DNA of 64,000 nucleotides. Source: Novosphingobium album (ex Hu et al. 2023). Lineage in GTDB: Bacteria > Pseudomonadota > Alphaproteobacteria > Sphingomonadales > Sphingomonadaceae. How positions within the stretch are numbered: position 1 is the stretch's first letter; each line of letters opens with the position of its first letter. Positions 43,902 to 53,147 of this stretch are shown here, piece after piece. The DNA lies in the NCBI RefSeq assembly GCF_022832385.1, contig NZ_JALHLE010000033.1:1-64000 (forward strand). Direction: 5' to 3'. Made by a program: the position numbers and the translations under genes. Below the pieces are notes generated by a model. It saw nothing but the letters and a program-made list of their open reading frames with translations. It was not told the DNA's origin and ran no database searches.

Positions 43902-44054
43902 GCAGGATCGACTCAGGCTGGCGAACCCGTTGTCCCGACGCGACCGCGAGCAGGTCGACCAATGCCCGACACCGGTCGACGAGCTTCATGGGCTTTTAAC
44001 GGAAAGGCGCTTATCTGCGCTGTACCCCCCGCTCCCCGCAAGGTCCGGACCGAA

Positions 44055-44180
44055 ATGATTGCCCCTGAATCGGAAACAGCCCCGTCGAAAGTCACGCAGG
44101 CCGCCATGGCCTCGGTCATCGGCATGAGCGCTTTCGTAATCTGGTCCGGCCTTGCGGGACTTGCGGGCTGCTTCGCCTGA
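44055..44180 (+). CDS. Possible 41-residue membrane peptide
   Basis: The frame from ATG 44055 encodes MIAPESETAPSKVTQAAMAS followed by a single hydrophobic segment ending in LAGLAGCFA. An AGG lies 11 bases upstream, a weak ribosome site. It ends 7 bases before the stop of the convergent protease gene. Length and layout fit small inner membrane proteins; proof is lacking. Confidence 0.35.
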   Translation: MIAPESETAPSKVTQAAMASVIGMSAFVIWSGLAGLAGCFA

Positions 44181-44187
44181 ACAGGCG

Positions 44188-44721
44188 TCAGCTATCACCG
44201 CCCAGAATCATCCGGTCACCTTCGATACGCACACCGGACAGCCGGGTCAGGAACGACTGGCCCAGCAGCGACACATCGAGCCCCTGCGGAATGATCGCCG
44301 CGTCGACATCATGAACCTCGATCCCGCCCAGTTCGACCCGCTCCAGCCGGACCCGCACACCATAGACCGTGCCGCCCGCACCTCGCCCGATGGGCGCCAG
44401 GTCTGAATCGTTCCAGTCGAGGCCGATCGCCCGGGCATCGCTGCCCGTAAGCACGATGATGCTGGCCCCGGTATCGACGAGGAAACGGGTAGACCGGTAT
44501 TCGACCGAGGCATCCACATAGAAATGTCCGTCTCCGGCGCGCTCTAGAACGGTGCCATCACCCGCCCAGCCCGGTTCCTTCTGCCGTGCCTGCGGTGCGG
44601 AATCAGCGGCCGGTCCTGCCGTCACGGGCGCAGGACTCCCCTCCGGAACCGGAAGGTGCGGCGCGATCCACGCCACGAACGCCAGGGTTCCGGCAAGCAG
44701 GATGAGAGGCCCCATGCGCAT
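44188..44721 (-). CDS. Retropepsin-like aspartic protease, membrane-anchored
   Basis: A 177-residue protein with an N-terminal membrane anchor (GPLILLAGTLAFVAWIAPHL), a short linker and a clan AA single-domain protease. The active site is FLVDTGASIIVLTGSDA near residue 82-98, and LGQSFLTRLSGVRIEGDRMIL near the C-terminus closes the fold. It belongs to the TIGR02281-like group, with the domain outside the cytoplasm. It lies 47 bases downstream of ispG on the same strand and may be co-transcribed. Confidence 0.88.
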   Translation of the reverse strand: MRMGPLILLAGTLAFVAWIAPHLPVPEGSPAPVTAGPAADSAPQARQKEPGWAGDGTVLERAGDGHFYVDASVEYRSTRFLVDTGASIIVLTGSDARAIGLDWNDSDLAPIGRGAGGTVYGVRVRLERVELGGIEVHDVDAAIIPQGLDVSLLGQSFLTRLSGVRIEGDRMILGGDS

Positions 44722-44768
44722 GACGCCATCCTATGCGGCAATGGCTTAGGCCGGGTTAAAGCCGCGGG

Positions 44769-45899
44769 TTATTCCGCTGCGACCGCTTGTGTCGCGGCCT
44801 CTGCTGCGTCAATCTCCGCAGCCTTCGCTTCGACCAGCGCGACGATGTGGTCGAGCATGTCCTCGCTTTGCACGTGGTGATCGGTCACGCCCGAGAGGTA
44901 GACCATGTGCTTGCCGTTACCACCGCCAGTCACGCCGATATCGGTCTCGCGCGCTTCGCCCGGGCCGTTGACGACGCAGCCGAGGACCGAGAGCGAGAGC
45001 GGGGTCTTGATATGCTGCAGGCGTGCTTCAAGCGCCTCTACGGTGCGGATCACGTCGAAGCCCTGCCGCGCACACGAGGGACACGAAACGACGCGCACAC
45101 CGCGCGTGCGCAGGCCCAGCGCCTTGAGGATCTCGAAGCCGACGCGCACTTCCTCTTCCGGCTCCGCCGAGAGCGAGACACGCAGGGTATCGCCGATGCC
45201 GGCCCAGAGCAGATTGCCGATGCCGATCGCCGACTTCACGGTGCCGCCGATCAGCCCTCCCGCCTCGGTAATGCCGAGATGGAGGGGGCAGTCCACTGCA
45301 TCGGCCAGCCCCTGATAGGCTGCGACCGCCAGGAACACGTCGGAAGCCTTCACTGCCACCTTGTATTCGTGGAAATCGTGGTCCTGCAGTAGCTTGATGT
45401 GATCGAGCGCCGATTCCACCAAGGCTTCGGGGCACGGCTCGCCGTACTTTTCGAGCAGGTCTTTCTCGAGGCTTCCGGCGTTCACGCCGATGCGGATCGC
45501 GCAGCCATTGGCCTTGGCCGCACGCACCACTTCGGCGACGCGCTCGCTGGATCCGATATTGCCGGGGTTGATGCGCAGGCAGGCCGCGCCCGCATCCGCC
45601 GCCTCGAGTGCACGCTTGTAGTGGAAATGGATGTCGGCGATCAGCGGTACCTGCGCCGCCTTCACGATCTCGCGGAACGCAGCGGTGCTCTCCACGTCGG
45701 GGCAGGAGACACGGATCAGGTCCGCCCCGGCCTCCTCACAGCGGCGGATCTGGTCGATCGTCGCCTTCGCGTCGGACGTGGGGGTGTTGGTCATGGTCTG
45801 CACCGTGATCGGGGCATCGCCGCCGACGGGCACGCTGCCGACCATGATCTGCCGGCTCTTGCGGCGCTCGATATCGCGCCAGGGTCTGATCGAGGACAT
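44769..45899 (-). CDS. ispG: 4-hydroxy-3-methylbut-2-en-1-yl diphosphate synthase
   Basis: An iron-sulfur enzyme of the MEP isoprenoid pathway, converting MEcPP to HMBPP. The 376-residue protein starts [30 protein letters not shown]. The TIM barrel is followed by the [4Fe-4S] domain with cysteines in [11 protein letters not shown] and [19 protein letters not shown]. The ordinary bacterial short form. Confidence 0.97.
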   Translation of the reverse strand: MSSIRPWRDIERRKSRQIMVGSVPVGGDAPITVQTMTNTPTSDAKATIDQIRRCEEAGADLIRVSCPDVESTAAFREIVKAAQVPLIADIHFHYKRALEAADAGAACLRINPGNIGSSERVAEVVRAAKANGCAIRIGVNAGSLEKDLLEKYGEPCPEALVESALDHIKLLQDHDFHEYKVAVKASDVFLAVAAYQGLADAVDCPLHLGITEAGGLIGGTVKSAIGIGNLLWAGIGDTLRVSLSAEPEEEVRVGFEILKALGLRTRGVRVVSCPSCARQGFDVIRTVEALEARLQHIKTPLSLSVLGCVVNGPGEARETDIGVTGGGNGKHMVYLSGVTDHHVQSEDMLDHIVALVEAKAAEIDAAEAATQAVAAE

Positions 45900-46057
45900 G
45901 GCGCCCCTATAGGCGCTTGGCGCGACGGTTTGAAGCCGGTTTCACCGACGAACGTCTTTCGTCCTCGACGAAGACGGCCAATCGCTCGGCAGGCGCATTT
46001 CCCGTTCGCCCGCAAACACGGCACAATCCCTGCAGAAAAGGAAACCCCGGAAACCTC

Positions 46058-47176
46058 ATGCGCAAGATCATGCAAAACGCCATCAGCCCCCTGTCGATCA
46101 TCGCCGCCCTGGCGGCCGGAACGGCTTTCGTCGCCACGGCAGCCCGCGCCGCGGAGTCCGGTTCTGCCTGCACCACGCCGGCCGAGGATTCGGCCGACGC
46201 TGCCGCCTGCAAGCTCGCAGGGATGCTCGAACGCATGTTCATCTACCCCGAGACGGGCGCCCGCTATGCGGCCGTGCTGCGCGAGGGCGTGGCGCAGGGC
46301 CGCTACGTCGGGCCGGACCGCGAGGCCGCGGCAAGAGCCATGACACGCGATCTTCAGGCGACCTCTCCCGATGGTCATCTGCGCGTGTTCGTTCCGAAGG
46401 AACAACCGCCCGCACCCGCTGCGCAGCCCCGCCCCGATCCCGCGCCGGACTTCCCGATCATCGAGCAACCGGGCTGGATCGCGCCCGGCATCGCCTACAT
46501 CCGCTTCAACGAGTTCCCATACGACCCCGCAGTGACGCAGCAGGCCAACGATTTCATGGCCCAGCACGCCACGGCGCGGGCATTGATCTTCGACATTCGC
46601 ACGCACCATGGCGGCGGCGTGGAACAGATGGACGCCATCCTGCCCTGGCTCTTCGCCAAGCCCACAAGGCTGCTGACAATGGAAACCAGTCAGGCGACCG
46701 AGGATGAGTTCGGCTCCCCCGTTGCCGGGCTTGCCTCGATGCGGGTCATTCCCGACAAGACCATGGCCCGGCGCGAACACTGGGTGACACCAAACGACCG
46801 TACAGCGCTGCGCGGGGCCAAGGTCTATTTACTCACCGGTCCGCGAACGGCATCGGCAGCAGAGCACTTCGCCCTCGCCATGAAAGCAACGCACCGCGCC
46901 ACGCTGGTGGGAGAGCCGACCGCCGGCGCCAACCATTTTGGCGGTCAGGTCGATCTGCCCGGCGGGCTCGTCGCGTTCCTGCCGGTGGGCCGCACTTACG
47001 ATCCGGCGACCGGCAAGGACTGGGAAGGAGACGGTGTCGCTCCCGACGTCGCTGTGCCAAAGGAGCATGCGCTCGAATGGGTGCTGAAGGATCTCGGCAT
47101 CGATGCCGCAAAGGCCCGTGCCTTGTCCGCGACCCATGCCCCGACCCTGCCGATGGAACGCCGCAAGCGCTCCTGA
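46058..47176 (+). CDS. S41 family peptidase (tail-specific protease-like), exported
   Basis: A 372-residue protein with a signal peptide ending ATAARA-A near residue 31. Its S41 catalytic core has the serine in GPRTASAAEHFALAMKAT with the lysine a few residues on, and GEPTAGANHFGG after it. IFDIRTHHGGGVEQMDAILP is a characteristic strand and loop. No PDZ domain is evident between the N-terminal helical part and the core, as in the interphotoreceptor retinoid-binding-like group. The start at 46058 is chosen for the signal peptide. Confidence 0.87.
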   Translation: MRKIMQNAISPLSIIAALAAGTAFVATAARAAESGSACTTPAEDSADAAACKLAGMLERMFIYPETGARYAAVLREGVAQGRYVGPDREAAARAMTRDLQATSPDGHLRVFVPKEQPPAPAAQPRPDPAPDFPIIEQPGWIAPGIAYIRFNEFPYDPAVTQQANDFMAQHATARALIFDIRTHHGGGVEQMDAILPWLFAKPTRLLTMETSQATEDEFGSPVAGLASMRVIPDKTMARREHWVTPNDRTALRGAKVYLLTGPRTASAAEHFALAMKATHRATLVGEPTAGANHFGGQVDLPGGLVAFLPVGRTYDPATGKDWEGDGVAPDVAVPKEHALEWVLKDLGIDAAKARALSATHAPTLPMERRKRS

Positions 47177-47217
47177 GCCATACCGGCACACCCTTTTGCC
47201 CGGCCGGGATTTCGGGC

Positions 47218-48240
47218 ATGCAGGGCACCATGAAGACCGAGGTGCTGACAGACGAGAGCAACGAGGCACTGCCCATGCTGTTCGGGCGCGTGCTCGACGG
47301 CGAAGGTGGCGGACGGCCGATCCCTTGGGAAGACGTGCAGCAATGGCTGCCCGCCCGTGAGGGCGAAGTGCTCTGGATTCACCTGCTGCGCACGCACGAC
47401 GGCGTCCAGCAATGGTTGCAGGACTGGCTGGAAATCCCGGAGTCGACCGCCGAACTGCTGACCAGTGACGCCACCCGCCCGCGCGCCTTCCGCGACGGGG
47501 ACACGCTCGTCGCCACACTGCGCGGGATCAACTTCAACCCCGGCGCCGAACCCGAGGATATGCTCTCGATGCAGCTGTGGAGCGACGGCACGCGCATCGT
47601 CACGCTGCGCCGCATGCCGCTGCAGACCCCGCGCATGACCTGTAACGAGGTGGATGCTGGCACCGGGCCGGTTGATGTCGGTTCGCTCATCACCTCGCTC
47701 ACCGAGCACCTGATCGACCGCATGAGCCACTCCATCATCGACATGAACGAGGCGATCGACGATCTCGAAGAACGCGATCCCGATTCCGATACAGACGCGG
47801 TGCTGGGCAAGATCGCGACGATCCGCCGCAACTGCCTTGGCCTGAAGCGGCACATGTCGCCGCAGCACGAAGCCCTGCAGGCGATCTGCAACAATGCGCC
47901 TTCGTGGTTCGAAGACCACGACCGGCGCGAAATCGCCGAGACCATCGACCGGCTGCGCCGCTATCTCGACGATCTCGACATCAGCAAGGAAAGCGCGCTG
48001 GTGCTGCAGGACGACATCCGCGCCCGAGCCGCCGCCAGCACAGAGCGCACGCAGAACATGCTGACGATCGTTGCGGGCATCTTCCTGCCGCTGAGCTTCA
48101 TCACCGGCCTGCTGGGCATCAACGTCGGAGATATCCCGCTGGCTACTCCCGGCAGCCACGGGTTCTGGATCATCGTTGGCCTGTGCTTCGGCATCTTCGC
48201 GGTGGAACTGCTCATCGCCCGAAAGCTCAAGTGGATTTGA
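47218..48240 (+). CDS. CorA-family transporter, ZntB-like
   Basis: A 340-residue metal ion transporter of the CorA superfamily. The large N-terminal cytoplasmic domain and long helix are followed by two membrane segments near the C-terminus (IVAGIFLPLSFITGLLGINVG and GFWIIVGLCFGIFAVELLIA). The signature is GINVGDIP, as in ZntB, rather than the GMN of classic CorA, so zinc or another divalent ion is likely. ATG 47230 (MKTEVL) is an alternative start. Confidence 0.88.
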   Translation: MQGTMKTEVLTDESNEALPMLFGRVLDGEGGGRPIPWEDVQQWLPAREGEVLWIHLLRTHDGVQQWLQDWLEIPESTAELLTSDATRPRAFRDGDTLVATLRGINFNPGAEPEDMLSMQLWSDGTRIVTLRRMPLQTPRMTCNEVDAGTGPVDVGSLITSLTEHLIDRMSHSIIDMNEAIDDLEERDPDSDTDAVLGKIATIRRNCLGLKRHMSPQHEALQAICNNAPSWFEDHDRREIAETIDRLRRYLDDLDISKESALVLQDDIRARAAASTERTQNMLTIVAGIFLPLSFITGLLGINVGDIPLATPGSHGFWIIVGLCFGIFAVELLIARKLKWI

Positions 48241-48264
48241 CACGTGTCAACCTTTGCGGTTGAC
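48237..48264 (+). promoter_or_regulatory. Palindromes upstream of the P450 gene
   Basis: TTGACACGTGTCAA (48237-48250) is a perfect 14-base palindrome that overlaps the stop codon of the ZntB-like gene. GTCAACC (48246-48252) and GGTTGAC (48258-48264) form a second perfect inverted repeat with a 5-base loop. Together they make an operator candidate 52-79 bases before the P450 start. Confidence 0.55.
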
Positions 48265-48315
48265 TCACACAGCCACCGTCAACAGTCTGCCAAAAACGCC
48301 CGGGGGAGAGCAGGC

Positions 48316-49605
48316 GTGCCGCAGACAGCAAACGACAATATGCCGGGCTATCCGGATTTCTATTCCGATCCGCGCGTGATTGACTGCCCGCGCGAATATT
48401 TCGCGCAGATGCGATCAGCCGCGCCGGTCCAGCGCGAGCACTATCACGGCTCGATGATCGTCTCGGGCTTCGATGAAGCCGTCGAGGTCCTGACCAGCCG
48501 CGACGGCACGTTCTCCTCCGCCGTATCGGTGCTCGGGCCACTGCCCCCGCTGCCCTTCACGCCCGAGGGCGACGACATCGGCGAACAACTCGAAGCGCAT
48601 CGCGGGCACATGCCGTGGACCGCGCACCTCGTCTGCTTCGATGGCGAGGATCACACAAAGCATCGCGCGCTGCTGACCACGCTGCTCACCTTCAAGCGGC
48701 TCAAGGCGAATGAGGAATACCTGCGCGGCCTCGTCAACCGGCTGATCGACGGGTTCGAGAGCGAAAGCGGCTGCGAGGTCGTGACGCAGTTCGCGCACGC
48801 CACCTCGACCTACGCCATCAGCGACATCATGGGCATCCCCATGGCTGACCGGGCCGAATTGCTCGAGATGCTCGGCGCACCGCCCAGCCAGCTCGACGGC
48901 GATGCCGTGCACAAGATCGGACCCGACCCGCTCGTCTTCCTAAAGGAGCGCTTCGACAATTACATCCTGTCCCGGCAGGCCGAGCCGCAGGACGACCTGA
49001 TGAGCGATCTCGCGGCGGCGCGTTTCAAGGACGGAAGCGCCCCGCCTTACGAGCGGCTGGCGGAGATGGCACGGTTCCTGTTCGGCGCCGGGCAGGACAC
49101 CACATCACGGCTGATCGCCATGGCCATCCGCGTGCTGGGCGACCGCCCCGACATTCAGGCGCGGCTGCGCGCAGAGCCGGAAAAGATCGGCGACTTCATC
49201 GAGGAAACGCTGCGGATCGATCCGCCGGTCAAGGTCGTCTATCGGCTCACCCGGCAATCAACGGAGATCGCCGGGGTGCCGACGCCCGCAGGCACGGTGG
49301 TGAACGTCAGCCTCACCGGCGCGAGCAACGACCCGCGCCGGTTCGCCGATCCCGACAGCTTCGATCTCGACCGCGAAGGCGTGCGCGACCATCTCGCGTT
49401 CAGCCGTGGCGGTCACGCCTGCATGGGAGCGCCGCTGGCCCGGCTGGAAGCCCGCGTGGCGATCGAGGAACTGCTCAAGCGCACCAGCGCCATCCGCATA
49501 TCCGAAGCCCACCACGGCCCGCGCGATGTGCGCCGCTACGAATTCGAACCGACCTACAGCTTCCGCAACATCGCGCGGCTGCACATCGAATTCGATCCGG
49601 CGTAA
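48316..49605 (+). CDS. Cytochrome P450
   Basis: A 429-residue soluble bacterial P450. Heme-binding FSRGGHACMGAPLARLE places the cysteine at C369; the oxygen-activation motif is FGAGQDTTSRL near residue 258 and the ExxR is in EETLR. The GTG start at 48316 follows GGGGGAGAG and gives a normal length; an upstream in-frame GTG at 48244 would add 24 low-complexity residues. No ferredoxin or ferredoxin reductase adjoins it, so electrons come from elsewhere. Substrate unknown. Confidence 0.95.
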   Translation: MPQTANDNMPGYPDFYSDPRVIDCPREYFAQMRSAAPVQREHYHGSMIVSGFDEAVEVLTSRDGTFSSAVSVLGPLPPLPFTPEGDDIGEQLEAHRGHMPWTAHLVCFDGEDHTKHRALLTTLLTFKRLKANEEYLRGLVNRLIDGFESESGCEVVTQFAHATSTYAISDIMGIPMADRAELLEMLGAPPSQLDGDAVHKIGPDPLVFLKERFDNYILSRQAEPQDDLMSDLAAARFKDGSAPPYERLAEMARFLFGAGQDTTSRLIAMAIRVLGDRPDIQARLRAEPEKIGDFIEETLRIDPPVKVVYRLTRQSTEIAGVPTPAGTVVNVSLTGASNDPRRFADPDSFDLDREGVRDHLAFSRGGHACMGAPLARLEARVAIEELLKRTSAIRISEAHHGPRDVRRYEFEPTYSFRNIARLHIEFDPA

Positions 49606-49668
49606 CGCGGCCCGGCCCCCGTCTGGCGAACCACCTGCGGCAGGTCCCGGATGAGCCGCCGGTTCTGC

Positions 49669-50097
49669 TTACCCGACGCTGATCCTGGTCTTGGCTTCCT
49701 TGGAGGCCTTTGGCAGCGTGAGCGTCAGTATCCCGTCTTCGTACTTTGCGGAGGCCTGATCGATCGCCACTTCGGCGGGCAAGGCAATGCTGCGCGAGAT
49801 GGCACCATAGTAGCGCTCCGAGTGGATGACCTTGTCGTTTTCCTCGTCGGCATCGTACTGCGCGACTTCGGCGCTGATTGTCAGGACATTGTTATCGACC
49901 GAAACGTCGATCGCGTCCTTGCTGACACCGGGCATTTCAGCGTGAACGACGAGGTTGTCGCCTTTCTCCTTCACGTCGATCTTGATCTTGCCAGGGTTTG
50001 GCAAGGGATCGCCGTGCAGCGGCGCGATGGAATAACCCAACGGGAAATCACGGAACAGGTCGTCAAAAAGACTGCGGCGAGCAGGAAACTTGGCCAT
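49669..50097 (-). CDS. Small heat shock protein, Hsp20 family
   Basis: A 142-residue holdase. The alpha-crystallin domain runs from about residue 38 (KIDVKEKGDNLVVHAEMPGV) to the C-terminus, with YYGAISRSIALPAEV and ASAKYEDGILTLTLPK, the A-x-x-n-GvL-type motif. C-terminal extension is short, ending in TRISVG, an I-x-V-like tail. No clear sigma-32 promoter or ROSE-type leader was seen in its short upstream region. Confidence 0.93.
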   Translation of the reverse strand: MAKFPARRSLFDDLFRDFPLGYSIAPLHGDPLPNPGKIKIDVKEKGDNLVVHAEMPGVSKDAIDVSVDNNVLTISAEVAQYDADEENDKVIHSERYYGAISRSIALPAEVAIDQASAKYEDGILTLTLPKASKEAKTRISVG

Positions 50098-50192
50098 TGT
50101 CGCTCTCCCTTCCTCAATTGAAGACCCGGCCTGTGTAGGACTCTCCCGAAAGGTTGTCGTTGCTCCAGCGCAAATCCGGACGACCTTCTGCG

Positions 50193-50705
50193 TCAGAGCA
50201 CTTTCGCGAACAGGAACTCCTCGTCGCGCTGTTCGCCAACCATGAAGTAGATGTCTGCGGTCTTCTCGAACCCGTAGCGGCTGTAGAACTTCTGCGCCCC
50301 GGGGTTGTCCGAATAAACCGAGAGCTGGATTTCATCAGCCCCGAACCCTGCGGCTTCCTCCAGCGCCCAGTCCATCAGCCGCGCGCCGATGCCCTGCCCG
50401 GTCGCCTCGGGATCGGTGTAGAGCTGCTTGAGTTCGATCACCCTTGCCCCGCGCGCATGTTCAGGCCAGCCGCAGGCCATCACCAGCTTGCAATAGCCGA
50501 GCAGCTTGCCGTCATTCTCTGCCAGCATCACCCGCATCTGTGGATCTGCGATCTCTTTCGCGGCCTTGGCTTCGGTGTGCGATCCGGCGAGGAAGGTCTC
50601 CAGATCCTCCGGCCGGTAAAGGTGCCCGAACTTCACCACGAAGCTCCGCGTGCCCAATTCGGCAAGCGCCGCGGCATCGGCGGGTGTTGCATTGCGTAAA
50701 TTCAT
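50193..50705 (-). CDS. GNAT family N-acetyltransferase
   Basis: A 170-residue GNAT protein. LYTDPEATGQGIGARLMDWALEEA near residues 98-121 is the acetyl-CoA-binding Q/RxxGxG/A region and NPGAQKFYSRYGFEKTAD near residue 135 the C-terminal signature. Its ATG shares one base with the stop of the other acetyltransferase gene (TAATG). Last gene of the eight-gene operon; substrate unknown. Confidence 0.88.
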   Translation of the reverse strand: MNLRNATPADAAALAELGTRSFVVKFGHLYRPEDLETFLAGSHTEAKAAKEIADPQMRVMLAENDGKLLGYCKLVMACGWPEHARGARVIELKQLYTDPEATGQGIGARLMDWALEEAAGFGADEIQLSVYSDNPGAQKFYSRYGFEKTADIYFMVGEQRDEEFLFAKVL

Positions 50706-51175
50706 TACAGGGCCTTCGTCATGCATAGCGAGAAATCGTCCGAAACGTAGTCGCCGAAAGGCGGGCACTCGGCAAAGCCGTGCGACAGGTAGAGGTTCTG
50801 CGCCGCCCGGAACGGTTCGGGGCGGCCCGTTTCGAGGCTGACGCGGGTATAGCCACGTGCGCGGGCTACCTCCAGCAGCCGCAGCAGGATCGCCTTGCCC
50901 ACGCCCTTGCCGCGATAATCCGGCGCGGCGCGCATGGACTTCAGTTCGCCGTGCGCCTCATCGAGATGCTTGATGGCGCCGCAGCCCGCGAGCGTGTCGC
51001 CGTCCCAGGCGGCAAAGAACAGCACATCGGGCTGGCGCAGGCGTTCGGCGGGCATGGCGTGGACACTGCACGCAGGCGACCACTGGTGCATCTCGCCGAG
51101 ATGGAATTGCAGAAGGGCCAGCACCGGCCCGCCCGTCAGATCATCGGGCGCGATCCTGAGATTTTCGATCATCAC
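50705..51175 (-). CDS. GNAT family N-acetyltransferase
   Basis: A 156-residue GNAT protein with MRAAPDYRGKGVGKAILLRLL near residue 80-100 and AAQNLYLSHGFAECPPFGDY near the C-terminus, like the PhnO/YsnE group. It starts 2 bases after the RDD gene stop, so it is almost surely in the same transcript as the MoxR cluster. It is not the same subfamily as the next gene. Confidence 0.9.
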   Translation of the reverse strand: MMIENLRIAPDDLTGGPVLALLQFHLGEMHQWSPACSVHAMPAERLRQPDVLFFAAWDGDTLAGCGAIKHLDEAHGELKSMRAAPDYRGKGVGKAILLRLLEVARARGYTRVSLETGRPEPFRAAQNLYLSHGFAECPPFGDYVSDDFSLCMTKAL

Positions 51176-51177
51176 TG

Positions 51178-52095
51178 TTACTCGGCAAACTTGTCGGCCT
51201 TGCGGCGGCCCATCCGCATGCCGCTTTCCAGCCGCGCCCGCAACTGGGTGTAGTAAGCTTCGAGGAACGCCTTCTCGTCGTTCCAGCCATCGTTGCGGCC
51301 GATCTTACCGGCGATCGTCTGGTACACCGTCTCGATCGAGGCCACCCGGTTCTCGCGCAGCACGCGTTCGAGCGCCTGCAGTTCGAATTCGCCGTAAACG
51401 GCAAGCTCCGTGTCCTCGAACTGGTACGTCTGGCGCTGCACCAACTGCGTACCCTCGTCCTCACGTGCCACGGACATCGCAGCTTCCAGCTTCTGGCGCG
51501 GGCGTTCCAGCACCCAGGATCCGGCGATCACGTCGCCCGCGCGCAACCCGTCGCGGTTGAACAGCGGAAAGAGCATGAAGATGAGCAACCAGCCGGTTGC
51601 CGCCAGCCATGCCCAGCCGCTCTCTACCCCGCCCGACATCAGGAACACGATCGGTAGGAACAGCTCGATATCACGCAGCAGATTGCGGGCGATGACCATG
51701 TCCGCTGTCAGCCGTCCCCCGTCGCGCGCGGCGATGCGGATGCCGGTGAGCCGCTTGCCCGGCGTCGCACCGCGCGCGCCCAGTTCGAAGAACAGGAAAT
51801 AGGCGTTGCGGAACAAGAACATGATCACGATCCATACGATCAGCAGGAACTGCAGCGCATGCCCGGCCGCAGACCCGCTATTCATCACCTTCCCAGCCGA
51901 AACCGCACCACCCGCGATCGAGAACAGCGCAATCGTGGACCCGATCATCAGCACCACGATGATCAGCAGATCGAGCATCAGCGCCCCCAGCCGTGCGCCT
52001 CGGCTGGCGACTGCGACCGGCAGCGCGATGCCTTCCGGCGTCACCAGCATGCGGTCCCGGCCGGACCGGCGCAGACGTGTGGGCATGGCGCTCAT
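51178..52095 (-). CDS. RDD family membrane protein
   Basis: A 305-residue inner membrane protein. The RDD domain, about residues 28-190, has RGARLGALMLDLLIIVV, then FFELGARGATPGKRLTGIRI and ARNLLRDIELFLP, with three to four membrane segments. A hydrophilic C-terminal part of about 100 residues follows (GEFELQALERVLRENRVAS and a Lys/Arg-rich end). ATG 52095 overlaps the stop of the SpoIIM-like gene. Part of the MoxR/DUF58 operon. Confidence 0.9.
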   Translation of the reverse strand: MSAMPTRLRRSGRDRMLVTPEGIALPVAVASRGARLGALMLDLLIIVVLMIGSTIALFSIAGGAVSAGKVMNSGSAAGHALQFLLIVWIVIMFLFRNAYFLFFELGARGATPGKRLTGIRIAARDGGRLTADMVIARNLLRDIELFLPIVFLMSGGVESGWAWLAATGWLLIFMLFPLFNRDGLRAGDVIAGSWVLERPRQKLEAAMSVAREDEGTQLVQRQTYQFEDTELAVYGEFELQALERVLRENRVASIETVYQTIAGKIGRNDGWNDEKAFLEAYYTQLRARLESGMRMGRRKADKFAE

Positions 52096-53147
52096 GCGCT
52101 TGCATCCCGGTGCTTCACCGGACGAGGCCCGGCATTGCCGCGAAATGCGAAGAAATAGGTGCTCCACAGCAGGAGCATGAACCCGCCGATAGCGAAGCGC
52201 CCGAAGGTCTCGTTGACGAGCTGGCGCGCAAAGCCTTCGAGCAGCGCGGCCACCACCAGCATCAGCACCACCCCCGTCATCACCAGCGCCGCCCGCCGTC
52301 CCGCTTCGGCCGTCGCCTGCAGGACCGGACGGTTGCCGGGAAAGGCGACCGCACGGCCGATATGCAGGCCTGCTGCGCCCGCCAGCAGGATCGCGAAGAG
52401 CTCGGTCGTGCCGTGCACCGCGATCCAGCCCGCGAAGTCCAGCGTGAGGCCGACCTGATGATAGACCCAGGCCATTGCCCCGAGCACCGCCAGGTTGTGC
52501 ACCAGCAACAGCAGCGAGGGCACGCCAAAGGCAAACCCCAGCGCAAAGGCCAGGATCGAGACCTGCGCGTTGTTGCTGAACAACTGCGCAGCAAAAATGC
52601 TGAGGCCATCCTTCTCCGGAGCCCCGAACAGGGTATCGTGCAGAGCCTTGGCGCTGGCGCCGGGCACGCGATCTCCCGCCATCTCCTTGCCGACCAGCGC
52701 GAAGTACCATTCGGGATCGTGGCTCACCAGCAACCAGCCGACCACGGCGCCCGCCGTCATCACCGCCAACGCAATCAGCACATCGAGCCAGATCGCCCGC
52801 ACCGCCGCGCTCCAGCCGCCACCGAGGAAGCCACGCAGCCATTCCCACAACGACGAGCGCGGTCCGTAGACGACGAACCAGGCGCGCTGCACCAGCGCTT
52901 CCAGATAGGCCAAGGTCGCGGCATCGAGCGATGTCTCGCGCGCAATCGAGAGGCTGGAGGCCACCGTGCGGTAGAGCCCCGGCAGGGCCAGCAGATCCTC
53001 GTCGGAAATACCGCGCAGACGGCCCTTTTCCATGCGGGTGACAATCGTCTCCAGCCGCTTCCAGTCTTCCTCGCGCTCCAGACGGAAACGGTCGGAACGC
53101 AGCGCGGCGGTCTCGATGGCGGACGGGGTGACAACGGCGGCGTTCAT
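52092..53147 (-). CDS. SpoIIM/DUF95-like membrane protein
   Basis: A 351-residue protein with a charged N-terminal part of about 95 residues and then six or so membrane segments. WIAVHGTTELFAILLAGAAGLHIGR near residue 245 and NNAQVSILAFALGFAFGVPSLLLLV near residue 190 are typical of the SpoIIM family. This is not a sporulator; in Gram-negative genomes these genes usually sit beside RDD and MoxR/DUF58 genes, as here. 4-base overlaps on both sides. Confidence 0.9.
   Translation of the reverse strand: MNAAVVTPSAIETAALRSDRFRLEREEDWKRLETIVTRMEKGRLRGISDEDLLALPGLYRTVASSLSIARETSLDAATLAYLEALVQRAWFVVYGPRSSLWEWLRGFLGGGWSAAVRAIWLDVLIALAVMTAGAVVGWLLVSHDPEWYFALVGKEMAGDRVPGASAKALHDTLFGAPEKDGLSIFAAQLFSNNAQVSILAFALGFAFGVPSLLLLVHNLAVLGAMAWVYHQVGLTLDFAGWIAVHGTTELFAILLAGAAGLHIGRAVAFPGNRPVLQATAEAGRRAALVMTGVVLMLVVAALLEGFARQLVNETFGRFAIGGFMLLLWSTYFFAFRGNAGPRPVKHRDASA

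Noticed and set aside
50098-50192. ROSE-type RNA thermometer or sigma-32 promoter for hsp20
   Set aside because: The short upstream stretch has no clear CTTGAA/CCCCAT boxes and no convincing hairpin over the ribosome site.
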